Assembly (NCBI GenBank): GCA_937996625.1
Contig: CALKVA010000010.1
Span: 1-64,000, forward strand
Reading direction: 5' to 3'
DNA from: UBA5951 sp009936885
GTDB lineage: Bacteria; Pseudomonadota; Alphaproteobacteria; Puniceispirillales; Puniceispirillaceae
DNA length: 64,000 bases
In this document: positions 8,362 to 16,892 of the stretch, in pieces
Numbering within the stretch: position 1 is the stretch's first letter
Layout of the letters: each line of letters starts with the position of its first letter
Notes under the pieces: model-generated
Told to the model about the DNA's origin: nothing
Database searches by the model: none
Seen by the model: only the letters and a program-made list of their open reading frames with translations
Position numbers and translations under genes: made by a program

Positions 8362-10049
8362 TGACGTTATCTGATAATAAAGATCCAGCGAAGCTTGCTA
8401 TTGCACTTGCCCAGCTTAACCCACATCTTGGTAATGTTAAATCAAATACAGAAAAACTAATCACAGCCCATGCAAAAGCAGCAAATCTGGGTGCCGACAT
8501 CCTTGTTACGCCTGAGATGTATCTTGCGGGCTATCCGTGTGATGATTTGGTTTATCGCAGTGATTTTATGGCTGAAATAGAAGCTGCTTTAACTGACATT
8601 GCAACATACACAACAAGCGATATGCCAGCTATCATCATAGGGGCACCCCGGCGGCAACAAGGGGTTTTATATAATTCATTATTCGTCTTAGACGAAGGCA
8701 GAATATGTTACCATTATGATAAAATGAATTTGCCTAATTATGGTGTTTTTGATGATAAACGCAATTTTGAGGCAGGGCACGGAACAGGTCCTATCTCTGT
8801 TCGTGGATGGCGTCTTGGTCTTGCTATTTGTGAGGATATTTGGACATCTGATATTTGTGAGACATTGCAGGAAGCAGGCGCGCAACTGCTCATTTCGTTA
8901 AATGCAAGCCCATTTGAAATCGGCAAACAAGATAAAAGAATGGCAACCGCTATTGCCAGAATGAGTGAGACGAACCTGCCTATTATCTATCTTAATATGG
9001 TTGGGGGGCAGGATGAAATCGTGTTTGATGGTAATTCCTTTGCACTCAATGTTGGCGGGGAGCTTGTCTCTCACCTTCCGAGTTTTTCAGAAACAGTCTC
9101 ACTGGTAACGGTTTCATCACAATTATCTGAACTAAGGCTTATTGGACAGATTCATAAACCTGAGGAGGGGCTCGCCTCTTGCTATAGTGCTTTGATGGTT
9201 GGGATACGCGATTATGTTGAGAAGAATAATTTTCCAGGGGTGGTACTCGGCCTCTCAGGGGGAATAGACTCAGCACTTGTTGCGGTTTTAGCAGCAGATG
9301 CGCTAGGGGCTGACAAGGTTAGTGCGATTATGATGCCATCTGAATTTACAGCTGATATTAGCTTGAATGATGCGAAATTACTCGCTGATAATCTTGGCAT
9401 TGATTATAAAATAATCCCTATTGGCGGCGCGATGTCACAAATGGATGCGATGCTAGAGCCTTATTTTAAAGAAACCCAAACAGGTATTGCAGAAGAGAAT
9501 ATTCAGTCCAGACTTCGCGGTTTAACACTGATGGCATATTCCAATAAGTTTGGGTCAATGGTTCTGGCAACAGGCAATAAATCTGAATATGCGGCTGGAT
9601 ATGCAACTTTATATGGGGATATGTGCGGCGGCTATGCCCCTATTAAAGATGTCTGGAAGACAACGGTGTTTGAGCTTTGCAAATGGCGTAATAATCATAT
9701 TCCCAGATTATCTTGTGTGCATAATGATAATGTTATACCAGATCGTATCATTACACGCCCGCCATCAGCAGAATTAAGAGCTGATCAGCAAGATACCGAT
9801 AGTCTGCCAGAATATGACATACTTGATCCAATATTAATTGCTTTGACAGAAGAAATGGCAGATATAGACACCATTACAAGCAGAGGGTTTAATAGAAGCG
9901 ATGTTGAAACAGCAAGCCAGCTATTATTCAGAGCAGAATATAAACGGTTTCAGGCAGCACCAGGACCAAAAATCACCCCCCGTGCTTTTGGTAGGGATAG
10001 ACGGCTACCCCTAACTTCTGGTTTCAGGCCCGCATCTCATAATAGGTAG
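8361..10049 (+). CDS. nadE: Glutamine-dependent NAD+ synthase
   Basis: It amidates nicotinate adenine dinucleotide to NAD+ using glutamine and ATP (EC 6.3.5.1). The 562-residue protein is the long two-domain form. The N-terminal nitrilase-like amidohydrolase domain carries the Glu-Lys-Cys triad: Glu52 in TPEMYLAG, Lys in YDKMNLPNYG (about 120) and Cys in LAICEDIW (about 156). An ammonia tunnel links it to the C-terminal synthetase domain, whose ATP pyrophosphatase loop LSGGIDSALV lies near residue 296. A KSEYAAGYATLYGDM block follows. ATG 8361 overlaps the pncB stop; a GTG three bases earlier is an alternative. It is part of the pncB-nadE unit and 10 bases ahead of gltX. Confidence 0.95.
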   Translation: MTLSDNKDPAKLAIALAQLNPHLGNVKSNTEKLITAHAKAANLGADILVTPEMYLAGYPCDDLVYRSDFMAEIEAALTDIATYTTSDMPAIIIGAPRRQQGVLYNSLFVLDEGRICYHYDKMNLPNYGVFDDKRNFEAGHGTGPISVRGWRLGLAICEDIWTSDICETLQEAGAQLLISLNASPFEIGKQDKRMATAIARMSETNLPIIYLNMVGGQDEIVFDGNSFALNVGGELVSHLPSFSETVSLVTVSSQLSELRLIGQIHKPEEGLASCYSALMVGIRDYVEKNNFPGVVLGLSGGIDSALVAVLAADALGADKVSAIMMPSEFTADISLNDAKLLADNLGIDYKIIPIGGAMSQMDAMLEPYFKETQTGIAEENIQSRLRGLTLMAYSNKFGSMVLATGNKSEYAAGYATLYGDMCGGYAPIKDVWKTTVFELCKWRNNHIPRLSCVHNDNVIPDRIITRPPSAELRADQQDTDSLPEYDILDPILIALTEEMADIDTITSRGFNRSDVETASQLLFRAEYKRFQAAPGPKITPRAFGRDRRLPLTSGFRPASHNR

Positions 10050-10059
10050 GATTTCGTAA

Positions 10060-11403
10060 ATGACATCGCCAAAAGTTAGGTTCGCACCAAGTCCGACAGG
10101 ACATCTGCATGTGGGTAATTTGAGAACTGCATTAGTTAATTTTCTATATGCAAAAAAATCTGGTGGCCATTTTATGCTCAGGATAGATGATACAGATACA
10201 CAGAGATCAACGCCAGAATATGAGGAATCTATTCGCACGGATTTACAGTGGCTTGGGATTAATTGGGATAGCGAAGACAGACAATCAGAAAGGCTGGATA
10301 GATATCAGAAGGCCTTGGATAATCTGCTTGAAAAGGGACGTGCTTATCCATGTTATGAAACACAAGAAGAATTGGGCTTAAAAAGAAAAGCGCAGCTTAT
10401 GTCAGGTAAGCCGCCAGTGTATGACCGCGCTGCCTTGCGCTTAACAGATGCTCAGAAAAAAGCCTATGCAGAAAAGAATATCACGCCGCATTACCGCTTT
10501 TTACTGCAAGACACAGAGGTTAAATGGACGGATCTGGTAAGAGGAGAATCAAGCATTCATATGTCAAGCTTGTCAGATCCTGTTCTACTTCGTGCGGATG
10601 GCAGGGTGATTTACACGCTTGCTTCAGTGGCTGATGATATTGATTATGGTATCACAACCATATTAAGAGGCGAAGATCATGTGACGAATTCAGCTGCCCA
10701 AATCCAGCTTTTCGAAGCATTGGGCGCTAGCGCTCCTGAAATGGGGCATATGGCGTTACTGGCAAGTGCTGATGGGCAAGGGCTATCAAAAAGACTAGGC
10801 AGTTTATCCATTGGCCAGTTGCGCGAAGAAGGGTTTGAGCCATTAGCGATTACGGCTCTATTATCAAGAATTGGTACATCCGATCCAATAGAAGCATTTG
10901 GGCAGTTGAATGACATTATAGAACAATTCTCACTTGAAAAATTTGGGCGCTCTACTGCTAAATTTGATCCAGATGAGCTTCGTATTATTAACTCAAAAAC
11001 ACTTCAACTGCTCGAGTTTGAAGAGGTCAGCGATAGATTTGAACAATTTGGATTATCAAAAATAGATGCTGAATTCTGGAATGCCATAAAAGGTAATATC
11101 TCCTATTTTCAAGATATTAATTTCTGGTGGCAGCTTTGTCATTCTGAATTAACACCTGTTATGGAGGATGCTGAGATATGCAAAATCGCGGTTGAGACAC
11201 TACCGCAAGGCGAATTGACAGCAGAAATTTGGCCGAGCTGGGTTGCCGCGATATCTTATAAATCAGGTAAAAAAGGTAAAGCCTTATTCCGCCCATTACG
11301 GCTAGCCCTGACAGGGAGAACAGAAGGGCCAGAGGTCAAGAATTTACTTAAATATATGGGGCGCGAACGCGTTCAAAAACGGCTATCAGGGATAACGGCA
11401 TGA
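10060..11403 (+). CDS. gltX: Glutamate-tRNA ligase
   Basis: This class I aminoacyl-tRNA synthetase charges tRNA-Glu with glutamate. The 447-residue length is at the short end for bacteria. The HIGH-type signature is PSPTGHLHVGNLR (10-22), and the KMSKS-type loop is GLSKRLGS near residue 247. ADDIDYGITTILRGEDH is the adjacent acceptor-binding block. Alphaproteobacteria lacking GlnRS often carry two gltX genes, one of which mischarges tRNA-Gln for the GatCAB route. I cannot tell from this copy alone which role it has. The start is ATG 10060. Its stop overlaps the cysS start (ATGA), so translation of the two synthetases is coupled. Confidence 0.95.
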   Translation: MTSPKVRFAPSPTGHLHVGNLRTALVNFLYAKKSGGHFMLRIDDTDTQRSTPEYEESIRTDLQWLGINWDSEDRQSERLDRYQKALDNLLEKGRAYPCYETQEELGLKRKAQLMSGKPPVYDRAALRLTDAQKKAYAEKNITPHYRFLLQDTEVKWTDLVRGESSIHMSSLSDPVLLRADGRVIYTLASVADDIDYGITTILRGEDHVTNSAAQIQLFEALGASAPEMGHMALLASADGQGLSKRLGSLSIGQLREEGFEPLAITALLSRIGTSDPIEAFGQLNDIIEQFSLEKFGRSTAKFDPDELRIINSKTLQLLEFEEVSDRFEQFGLSKIDAEFWNAIKGNISYFQDINFWWQLCHSELTPVMEDAEICKIAVETLPQGELTAEIWPSWVAAISYKSGKKGKALFRPLRLALTGRTEGPEVKNLLKYMGRERVQKRLSGITA

Positions 11404-12773
11404 GCGGTTTGCGCCTTTTTAATACCCTAGCAAAAGAAAAACAAAATTTCACGCCTTATGTATCTCATCATGTTGGTATTTACGCCTGCGGGCCTACTGT
11501 TTATGACAGAATACATGTGGGTAATGCCCGCCCGCTTGTGCTGTTTGATATACTCGTAAAGCTTCTGAGATATCATTATGATACGGTTATGTATGTACGA
11601 AATATTACAGATGTTGATGATAAAATAAACCAGCGTGCGATGGAAAATGGCACTACCATAAATAGCCTATGCGAGCAGACGATAGCTGATTTTCAGAATG
11701 ATTGTATTGCGTTGAATGTTGCGGCTCCAGATGTGGAACCAAGAGCTACACAGCATATTGCTGAGATGTTGGAGATGATTACAGAATTAGTAGAATCTGG
11801 ACATGCATATGAAGCATCAGGGCATGTGCTTTTCTCGGTTGCTACAATGCCTGAATATGGCAAATTATCGGGAAGAAGTATGGATGAGATGATAGCTGGC
11901 GCCCGTGTAGAAGTAGCACCTTACAAAAAGGATCCAGGTGATTTTGTGTTATGGAAGCCCTCAGATACAACTCAGCCAGGATGGGATAGCCCGTATGGGC
12001 GCGGAAGGCCTGGCTGGCATATTGAATGTTCTGCAATGGCACGAAAATATCTTGGAAAAGAATTTGACATTCATGCAGGTGGCCTAGATTTAATATTTCC
12101 CCATCATGAGAATGAAATTGCGCAATCCTGTTGCGCGCATAATACTAAGAATATGGCTCGATATTGGGTTCATAATGGATATGTGACTGTAAATGGCGAG
12201 AAAATGTCCAAATCTGCTGGTAATTTTACAACAGTTGCAGATGCGCTTACAAAGCATCGCGGTGAGGCTATTCGTTACGCTTTAATGGCTGCACATTACC
12301 GTGCACCGCTAGATTATTCCGATGGGCAGGTTTCTGAATCGAAACAGGCTTTAGACCGTTTATATAGGGCGGCAGGAGATGCAGTTGCCACAAACCCGCC
12401 CTCTAAATTTATAGATATATTAAATGATGATTTAAATACCCCGCAGGCGCTTGCCTTTTTGCATCAAAAAGTAAAAGACACAAATAAAGGTGATAAAAAC
12501 GCGGCAGGTGAGATTAAAGCATGTGCTGAGCTGCTAGGTCTTCTTAACTACTCATCTGAAGAATGGTTTCGCTCAGAAGCAGATATGAAAGATTTATCAG
12601 TTGCAGAAATAGAACAACTCATTGAAGAGCGCAGAATGGCGCGTCTTAGTAAGAATTTTTCGGTTGCAGATGAAATCAGACAAAGGCTTGCTTCCAATGG
12701 AATTGAATTGTTAGATAGTGCAGATGGTACCAACTGGCAAAAAAAACAACTGAAAATAACTAAAAATAACTGA
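11400..12773 (+). CDS. cysS: Cysteine-tRNA ligase
   Basis: This class I synthetase attaches cysteine to tRNA-Cys. The 457-residue length is normal. Zinc-binding Cys30 lies in YACGPTVYD, followed by the HIGH-type IHVGNARP. The other zinc ligands include the Cys in WHIECSAMA and the His pair in IFPHHENEIAQ. The KMSKS loop is GEKMSKSAGN, and the C-terminal helical anticodon-binding domain ends with a Lys-rich tail. It begins inside the gltX stop codon (ATGA). After its stop the DNA is AT-rich with a run of nine T at about 12815-12823, then an imperfect dyad before cimA. Confidence 0.96.
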   Translation: MSGLRLFNTLAKEKQNFTPYVSHHVGIYACGPTVYDRIHVGNARPLVLFDILVKLLRYHYDTVMYVRNITDVDDKINQRAMENGTTINSLCEQTIADFQNDCIALNVAAPDVEPRATQHIAEMLEMITELVESGHAYEASGHVLFSVATMPEYGKLSGRSMDEMIAGARVEVAPYKKDPGDFVLWKPSDTTQPGWDSPYGRGRPGWHIECSAMARKYLGKEFDIHAGGLDLIFPHHENEIAQSCCAHNTKNMARYWVHNGYVTVNGEKMSKSAGNFTTVADALTKHRGEAIRYALMAAHYRAPLDYSDGQVSESKQALDRLYRAAGDAVATNPPSKFIDILNDDLNTPQALAFLHQKVKDTNKGDKNAAGEIKACAELLGLLNYSSEEWFRSEADMKDLSVAEIEQLIEERRMARLSKNFSVADEIRQRLASNGIELLDSADGTNWQKKQLKITKNN

Positions 12774-12883
12774 GATTAGTCGAAAACAATCGAGAATAAC
12801 CAAAATTATAAGGGTTTTTTTTTGATAGGTGTCGTAATTTTTAGTATGACACTATCACAGGATAGATAAGAAAGATTAATGTG

Positions 12884-14506
12884 ATGAATGACACTCATAT
12901 ATGGCTTTTTGACACCACACTTCGAGATGGTGGTCAGACACGTGGTGTTGATTTTAGTGTTTCTGATAAGATAGCCATTAGCCAAGCGTTAGATGAATTT
13001 GGCATTGATTATATAGAAGCAGGATGGCCTGGTGCCAATCCAACAGATGATCAGTTTTTTGAGACGCCACCAGCCCTTAAAAAATCGTCACTAGTTGCAT
13101 TCGGCATGACCAGAAGAGGTGGCCGGTCAACCGATAATGACCCTGGATTTAATGCGATTATTAATGCACAGACAGATGCGACGTGTCTGGTAGGTAAAAC
13201 CTGGGATTTTCATGTAAAAACAGCATTGAATATATCGCACGAAGAAAATCTAAGAATGATTACAGAATCTCTAAAGGCAGCAGGCGCCAAGGGCAGGGAG
13301 CCTATGTTTGATTGTGAGCATTACTTTGATGGGTTTAAAGCAAATCGTGAATTTGCCTTGGCTTGTGTGAAGGCGGCTTTTGATGGCGGGGCTCGCTGGA
13401 TAATCTTATGTGATACAAATGGTGGTACATTAACAGATGAAATATTTGATATCGTAACCCAAACAAAAGCATATGTTCCTGATGCTAATATCGGAATTCA
13501 TTGTCATAATGATATTGGATTGGCAGTTGCTAATTCACTCGCTGCAATTAAAGCAGGGGCAAGGCAGGTGCAAGGGACTATAAATGGCCTTGGGGAGCGG
13601 TGTGGAAATGCTGACCTTATAACGCTTATTCCAACCTTGATGCTAAAACTCGGTTTTACCACTTCAATCCCCAAAGAAAAGCTTTCCAAATTGGTAAGCC
13701 TCTCTCGGATGGTTGATGATAGGTTAAATCTCGTGCCAGATTCGCACGCCCCTTATGTTGGCTCAGCCGCATTCGCTCATAAAGGAGGGCTTCATGCTTC
13801 TGCTGCACAAAAAGACCCTAGAACCTATGAGCATATCCCGCCCGAGATAGTGGGCAATGAGCGCTCATTCGTGATTTCTGACCAAATTGGCAGATCGAAT
13901 GTAACGGCTCGTTTCTCAGAGGTTGGTATTGAAATACCAGCAGATGATATCAGGATAGAGAAATTAATCAGAGATATTAAAGAAAAAGAATTTAATGGAT
14001 GGTCCTTTGATTCTGCTGAAGCCAGTTTTGAATTACTTGCCAGAAGGGCATTAGGCGAGGTTCCTGATTATTTTACGATTGGCCGCTTTAGAGTGACAGA
14101 TGAGAGACGATTTAACGCTAAAGGAGACTTGGTGGTTGAATCAGAGGCTACGGCCGCGATCACGATAGGCGCCCACTCACAGCATGAAGTTGCATTGGGG
14201 AATGGACCTGTAAATGCGATTGATAAGGCAATTCGGAAAGCATTAATTCGGATTTATCCTTCTCTTGCTGAAGTGGAGTTGATTGATTTTAAGGTTAGAA
14301 TACTAGAGCCACATGAGGGGCAGAAAGGAACAGGCGCTGTCACCCGTGTATTAATAGAATTCAAAGATAAGAATGATCTAATCTGGCGAACAATCGGTGT
14401 TTCTACCAATATCATTGATGCCTCAGTCATGGCTTTATCAGACGGGATGGTCTGGAAATTAATGAATAATGGCACCGCAGATGCTTCTGTTAAAAATAGT
14501 CTCTAG
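12884..14506 (+). CDS. cimA: (R)-citramalate synthase
   Basis: Citramalate synthase condenses pyruvate with acetyl-CoA, starting the threonine-independent route to 2-oxobutyrate and isoleucine. The protein has 540 residues from ATG 12884; a GTG at 12881 is equally possible. AAGAAAG lies upstream. The alpha-isopropylmalate synthase-family barrel begins with WLFDTTLRDGGQTRGV. Metal histidines are in IGIHCHNDIGLAVANS, with NGLGERCGNADL following. The HAPYVGSAAFAHKGGLHASA segment separates CimA-type enzymes from LeuA. The C-terminal LeuA-type allosteric domain (about 420-520) suggests end-product feedback, probably by isoleucine, although the ligand is inferred from the family. It is preceded by an approximately 110-base gap and followed by trmJ. 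Confidence 0.9.
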   Translation: MNDTHIWLFDTTLRDGGQTRGVDFSVSDKIAISQALDEFGIDYIEAGWPGANPTDDQFFETPPALKKSSLVAFGMTRRGGRSTDNDPGFNAIINAQTDATCLVGKTWDFHVKTALNISHEENLRMITESLKAAGAKGREPMFDCEHYFDGFKANREFALACVKAAFDGGARWIILCDTNGGTLTDEIFDIVTQTKAYVPDANIGIHCHNDIGLAVANSLAAIKAGARQVQGTINGLGERCGNADLITLIPTLMLKLGFTTSIPKEKLSKLVSLSRMVDDRLNLVPDSHAPYVGSAAFAHKGGLHASAAQKDPRTYEHIPPEIVGNERSFVISDQIGRSNVTARFSEVGIEIPADDIRIEKLIRDIKEKEFNGWSFDSAEASFELLARRALGEVPDYFTIGRFRVTDERRFNAKGDLVVESEATAAITIGAHSQHEVALGNGPVNAIDKAIRKALIRIYPSLAEVELIDFKVRILEPHEGQKGTGAVTRVLIEFKDKNDLIWRTIGVSTNIIDASVMALSDGMVWKLMNNGTADASVKNSL

Positions 14507-14557
14507 AACTGCAATTTATCTAGGCAGATGTTTTATGCTCTAGATTGAAAGAATAAA

Positions 14558-15403
14558 ATGAATAATAAGCCTTTTCTGAATCTAACGCCGCCAGTTATTA
14601 TTCTTTCTAATCCGCAATTGGGAGAGAATATTGGAGCTGCAGCCAGAGCCATGAAAAATTGTGGTTTTGCTGAATTAAGGCTTATAAATCCACGTGATGG
14701 ATGGCCAAACCCAGATGCAGAGCCAATGGCAACACATGCGTTGGATATATTACAGGCAATAACGGTATATCCAGACTTAGCGTCAGCCTGTTTTGACATC
14801 ACAGATTTATTTGCGACTACGGCGCGGCCAAGAGAGCTTCAGAAAACGGTTTTGAACCCTCGAATGGCAGCTCAACATATTGTGGATAAATATAATCGCC
14901 AGATAAGCGAAGATAAAGACGCCACAATGACACAAGAAACGTCTGCACAGGATAGCTTTAAAGCAGCCTATTTATTTGGTTCGGAAAGGGTTGGGCTGAT
15001 TAATGATGAAATCGTGTTTGCTGATTTTATCGTAGAGGCGCACTTAAATCCTGAAAGTAACTCTTTGAATCTTGCGCAGGCAGTAATGATAATGTGCTGG
15101 GAATTTGCAATGATAGCAGCTCTGCCATCCCCTTCAATAAATGCCAGTGAAGATACTGAAATGCTGCCTGAAACTCTAAAAGATAAACAGAAAATTTTAA
15201 AATCTGCGGCAACGGTTCAAGAACAGGCCTATTTTTTTGATAGGTTTGATACTCTCCTGGAAAATGAAGGTTTTTTTACAGCGCAGGAAAAAGCACCGAC
15301 TGTAAAACGCAATATGAGAAATTTCTTTATCAAAGCTCGGTTTACAAAACAGGAGCTTCTAACTTGGCATGGAATATTAACCTTATTTGATAAGCAAAAA
15401 TAG
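14558..15403 (+). CDS. trmJ: TrmJ-type tRNA 2'-O-methyltransferase (SPOUT family)
   Basis: This is a SpoU/TrmH-superfamily RNA methyltransferase; TrmJ members methylate the ribose of position 32 in tRNA using SAM. The 281-residue length fits TrmJ better than the shorter TrmL. Motif 1 is NPQLGENIGAAARAMKNCG (about 20-38), with the invariant Asn and Arg. Motif 2 is FGSERVGL and motif 3 is SNSLNLAQAVMIMCWE, which form the trefoil-knot SAM site. A helical C-terminal extension (about 190-280) with a basic NMRNFFIKARF segment matches TrmJ. The start is ATG 14558. It is 51 bases after cimA, and the rpsD promoter begins just after it. Confidence 0.87.
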   Translation: MNNKPFLNLTPPVIILSNPQLGENIGAAARAMKNCGFAELRLINPRDGWPNPDAEPMATHALDILQAITVYPDLASACFDITDLFATTARPRELQKTVLNPRMAAQHIVDKYNRQISEDKDATMTQETSAQDSFKAAYLFGSERVGLINDEIVFADFIVEAHLNPESNSLNLAQAVMIMCWEFAMIAALPSPSINASEDTEMLPETLKDKQKILKSAATVQEQAYFFDRFDTLLENEGFFTAQEKAPTVKRNMRNFFIKARFTKQELLTWHGILTLFDKQK

Positions 15404-15412
15404 CTTATTTCC

Positions 15413-15441
15413 TTGACGTAGCCAGCGGTTTTGGGTATCAC
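15413..15441 (+). promoter_or_regulatory. Probable promoter of rpsD
   Basis: TTGACG at 15413-15418, a 17-base spacer and TATCAC at 15436-15441 make a good -35 and a partial -10 element. They lie about 100 bases ahead of the rpsD start and just after the trmJ stop. The position fits a dedicated promoter for a highly expressed ribosomal protein gene. Confidence 0.5.
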
Positions 15442-15487
15442 GTTCGCTATTCCTGGGAATGTTGGATGTGTGTGGTTAATGGCAGCA

Positions 15488-15528
15488 TCCCGGCCTGTAA
15501 TATGAGGCACTACCGGGACAAATAAATA
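15488..15528 (+). promoter_or_regulatory. Inverted repeat in the rpsD leader
   Basis: TCCCGG at 15488-15493 and CCGGGA at 15523-15528 are perfectly complementary around a 29-base loop. They sit in the untranslated leader immediately before the AAGGAAG ribosome binding site (about 15531-15537). S4 is known to repress its own mRNA in some bacteria through leader structures; a similar role here is only a suggestion. The stem is short (6 bp), so chance is possible. Confidence 0.3.
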
Positions 15529-15542
15529 AAAGGAAGATAAAA

Positions 15543-16172
15543 ATGGCTCCAAAAGTCGAACATAAGCGTCGTAACTCCAAACATAAAATTGACCGCCGTA
15601 TGGGTGTCAATCTTTGGGGACGCACAAAATCACCCCTAAATGCCCGCTCTTATGCGCCTGGCCAGCATGGACAGCGCCGCAAAAAGCCAACTGATTATGG
15701 TATTCAGCTTATGGCTAAGCAGAAGCTGAAAGGCTATTATGGCAATATCGGTGAGAAACAATTTAAGAAATACTATATTGAAGCAGCAAGACGCAAAGGC
15801 GATACAGGTCAGAATCTAATTGGTATTTTAGAATCACGATTTGATGCGGTATTATATCGCGCAAAACTTGTTCCAACTGTATTTGCCGCACGCCAGCTTA
15901 TTAATCATGGCCATGTAACATTAAATGGAAAACGCTGTAATATCGGCTCTGTAATGCTTCGTGTAGGGGATGAAATTCAGGTCAAAGAAAAGGTAAAAGA
16001 TATACCAGCTATTCTGGAAGCAATGGTATCAAATGAGCGTGATGTGCCTGAATATATTGAGGTTGATCATGATAAGCGCTCTGCTAAATATATTCGTGTT
16101 CCAGCCTTTGATGAAGTGCCATACCCGGTTATGATGGAGCCGAATTTGGTTGTGGAATATTACTCACGTTAA
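15543..16172 (+). CDS. rpsD: 30S ribosomal protein S4
   Basis: S4 is a primary 16S rRNA binding protein that nucleates assembly of the small subunit body and contributes to decoding accuracy. The 209-residue length is standard. The N-terminus is basic (PKVEHKRRNSKHKIDRRMG) without the zinc-binding cysteines of some S4 forms. RSYAPGQHGQRRKKPTDYG is the conserved loop. The S4 RNA-binding domain covers about residues 97-160, with FAARQLINHGHVTLNGKR. The start is ATG 15543 behind AAGGAAG. It has its own promoter and a strong terminator, so it is monocistronic, as is common in alphaproteobacteria. Confidence 0.98.
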   Translation: MAPKVEHKRRNSKHKIDRRMGVNLWGRTKSPLNARSYAPGQHGQRRKKPTDYGIQLMAKQKLKGYYGNIGEKQFKKYYIEAARRKGDTGQNLIGILESRFDAVLYRAKLVPTVFAARQLINHGHVTLNGKRCNIGSVMLRVGDEIQVKEKVKDIPAILEAMVSNERDVPEYIEVDHDKRSAKYIRVPAFDEVPYPVMMEPNLVVEYYSR

Positions 16173-16191
16173 AAAAACAAATGAGTTTAAT

Positions 16192-16219
16192 AAGGGCACC
16201 AGATAAGGTGCCTTTTTTT
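16192..16219 (+). terminator. Rho-independent terminator of rpsD
   Basis: GGCACC at 16195-16200 pairs with GGTGCC at 16207-16212 around the loop AGATAA. The stem is extendable by A-T pairs and followed by seven T at 16213-16219. It lies 20 bases after the rpsD stop. Confidence 0.9.
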
Positions 16220-16261
16220 ATGATATATATTTAAATAATAATCTGTTCTATATCGCGCAGC

Positions 16262-16606
16262 TTATTGGGGTGATACGTCAACACCGTGAGTGTTAAACAT
16301 TTCCATTAACTCACCTGTTTCATACATTTCTTTTATAATATCACAGCCGCCCATAAATTCACCCTTTACATAAAGCTGAGGGATAGTAGGCCAGTCAGAA
16401 AAGGTTTTAATACCTTCGCGAATATCATTATCTTCAAGGACATTTACGCCTCTGAATTGAACTCCCAAATGGCTTAAAACGCCAACCACCGCCGCTGAAA
16501 AGCCACATTGAGGAAATACAGGGGTTCCTTTCATGAACAGAACAACATCTTGGCTATTTATTTCAGACTGAATGCGTTCTGTGATAGCAGTTTCTAGGGT
16601 GCCCAT
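16262..16606 (-). CDS. grxD: Monothiol CGFS glutaredoxin (Grx4/GrxD family)
   Basis: CGFS glutaredoxins carry and transfer [2Fe-2S] clusters, often as a complex with BolA, rather than acting as strong reductases. The single-domain protein is about 114 residues. The cluster-ligating Cys is in PQCGFSAAV, the WPTIPQLYVKGEF block provides the cis-Pro glutathione-binding site, and GGCDI completes it. I take ATG 16606 as start; a GTG at 16618 in the same frame adds four residues. It is directly downstream of bolA, its known functional partner, at the end of the purine operon. No terminator is obvious after it. Confidence 0.93.
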   Translation of the reverse strand: MGTLETAITERIQSEINSQDVVLFMKGTPVFPQCGFSAAVVGVLSHLGVQFRGVNVLEDNDIREGIKTFSDWPTIPQLYVKGEFMGGCDIIKEMYETGELMEMFNTHGVDVSPQ

Positions 16607-16636
16607 TTTTATACTCACTTTCTTAAAACATGTTCG

Positions 16637-16870
16637 TTATGATGGAATTTTAGTTTGCAGTGCAAGGGCGTGTAATATACCGCCCATTCTGCCATCAAGC
16701 GCTTGATATATCATTTGGTGTTGCTGAACTCTTGATTTACCAGCGAATTCAATTGTTTCAACATAGCATGAGTAATGATCGCCATCCCCCGCCATATCCT
16801 CAATCTTAACAATAGCATCTGGGAAAGCCTTGATAATTAATTCTTCAATTTCATGTGCCTGCATTGCCAT
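16637..16870 (-). CDS. bolA: BolA-family protein
   Basis: This small 77-residue BolA/IbaG-like protein forms a complex with CGFS glutaredoxins on a shared [2Fe-2S] cluster. The fold is KH-like. The conserved C-terminal-half His is in SRVQQHQMIYQAL, and the region ends GGILHALALQT. The start is ATG 16870; an internal ATG two codons later is possible. It lies 22 bases after purL and 18-30 bases before grxD, all on the same strand. The pairing with grxD is seen in many alphaproteobacteria and supports the iron-sulfur role over the stress-morphology role named for E. coli BolA. Confidence 0.9.
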   Translation of the reverse strand: MAMQAHEIEELIIKAFPDAIVKIEDMAGDGDHYSCYVETIEFAGKSRVQQHQMIYQALDGRMGGILHALALQTKIPS

Positions 16871-16892
16871 TATGGGTTATATATCCTCTTGC

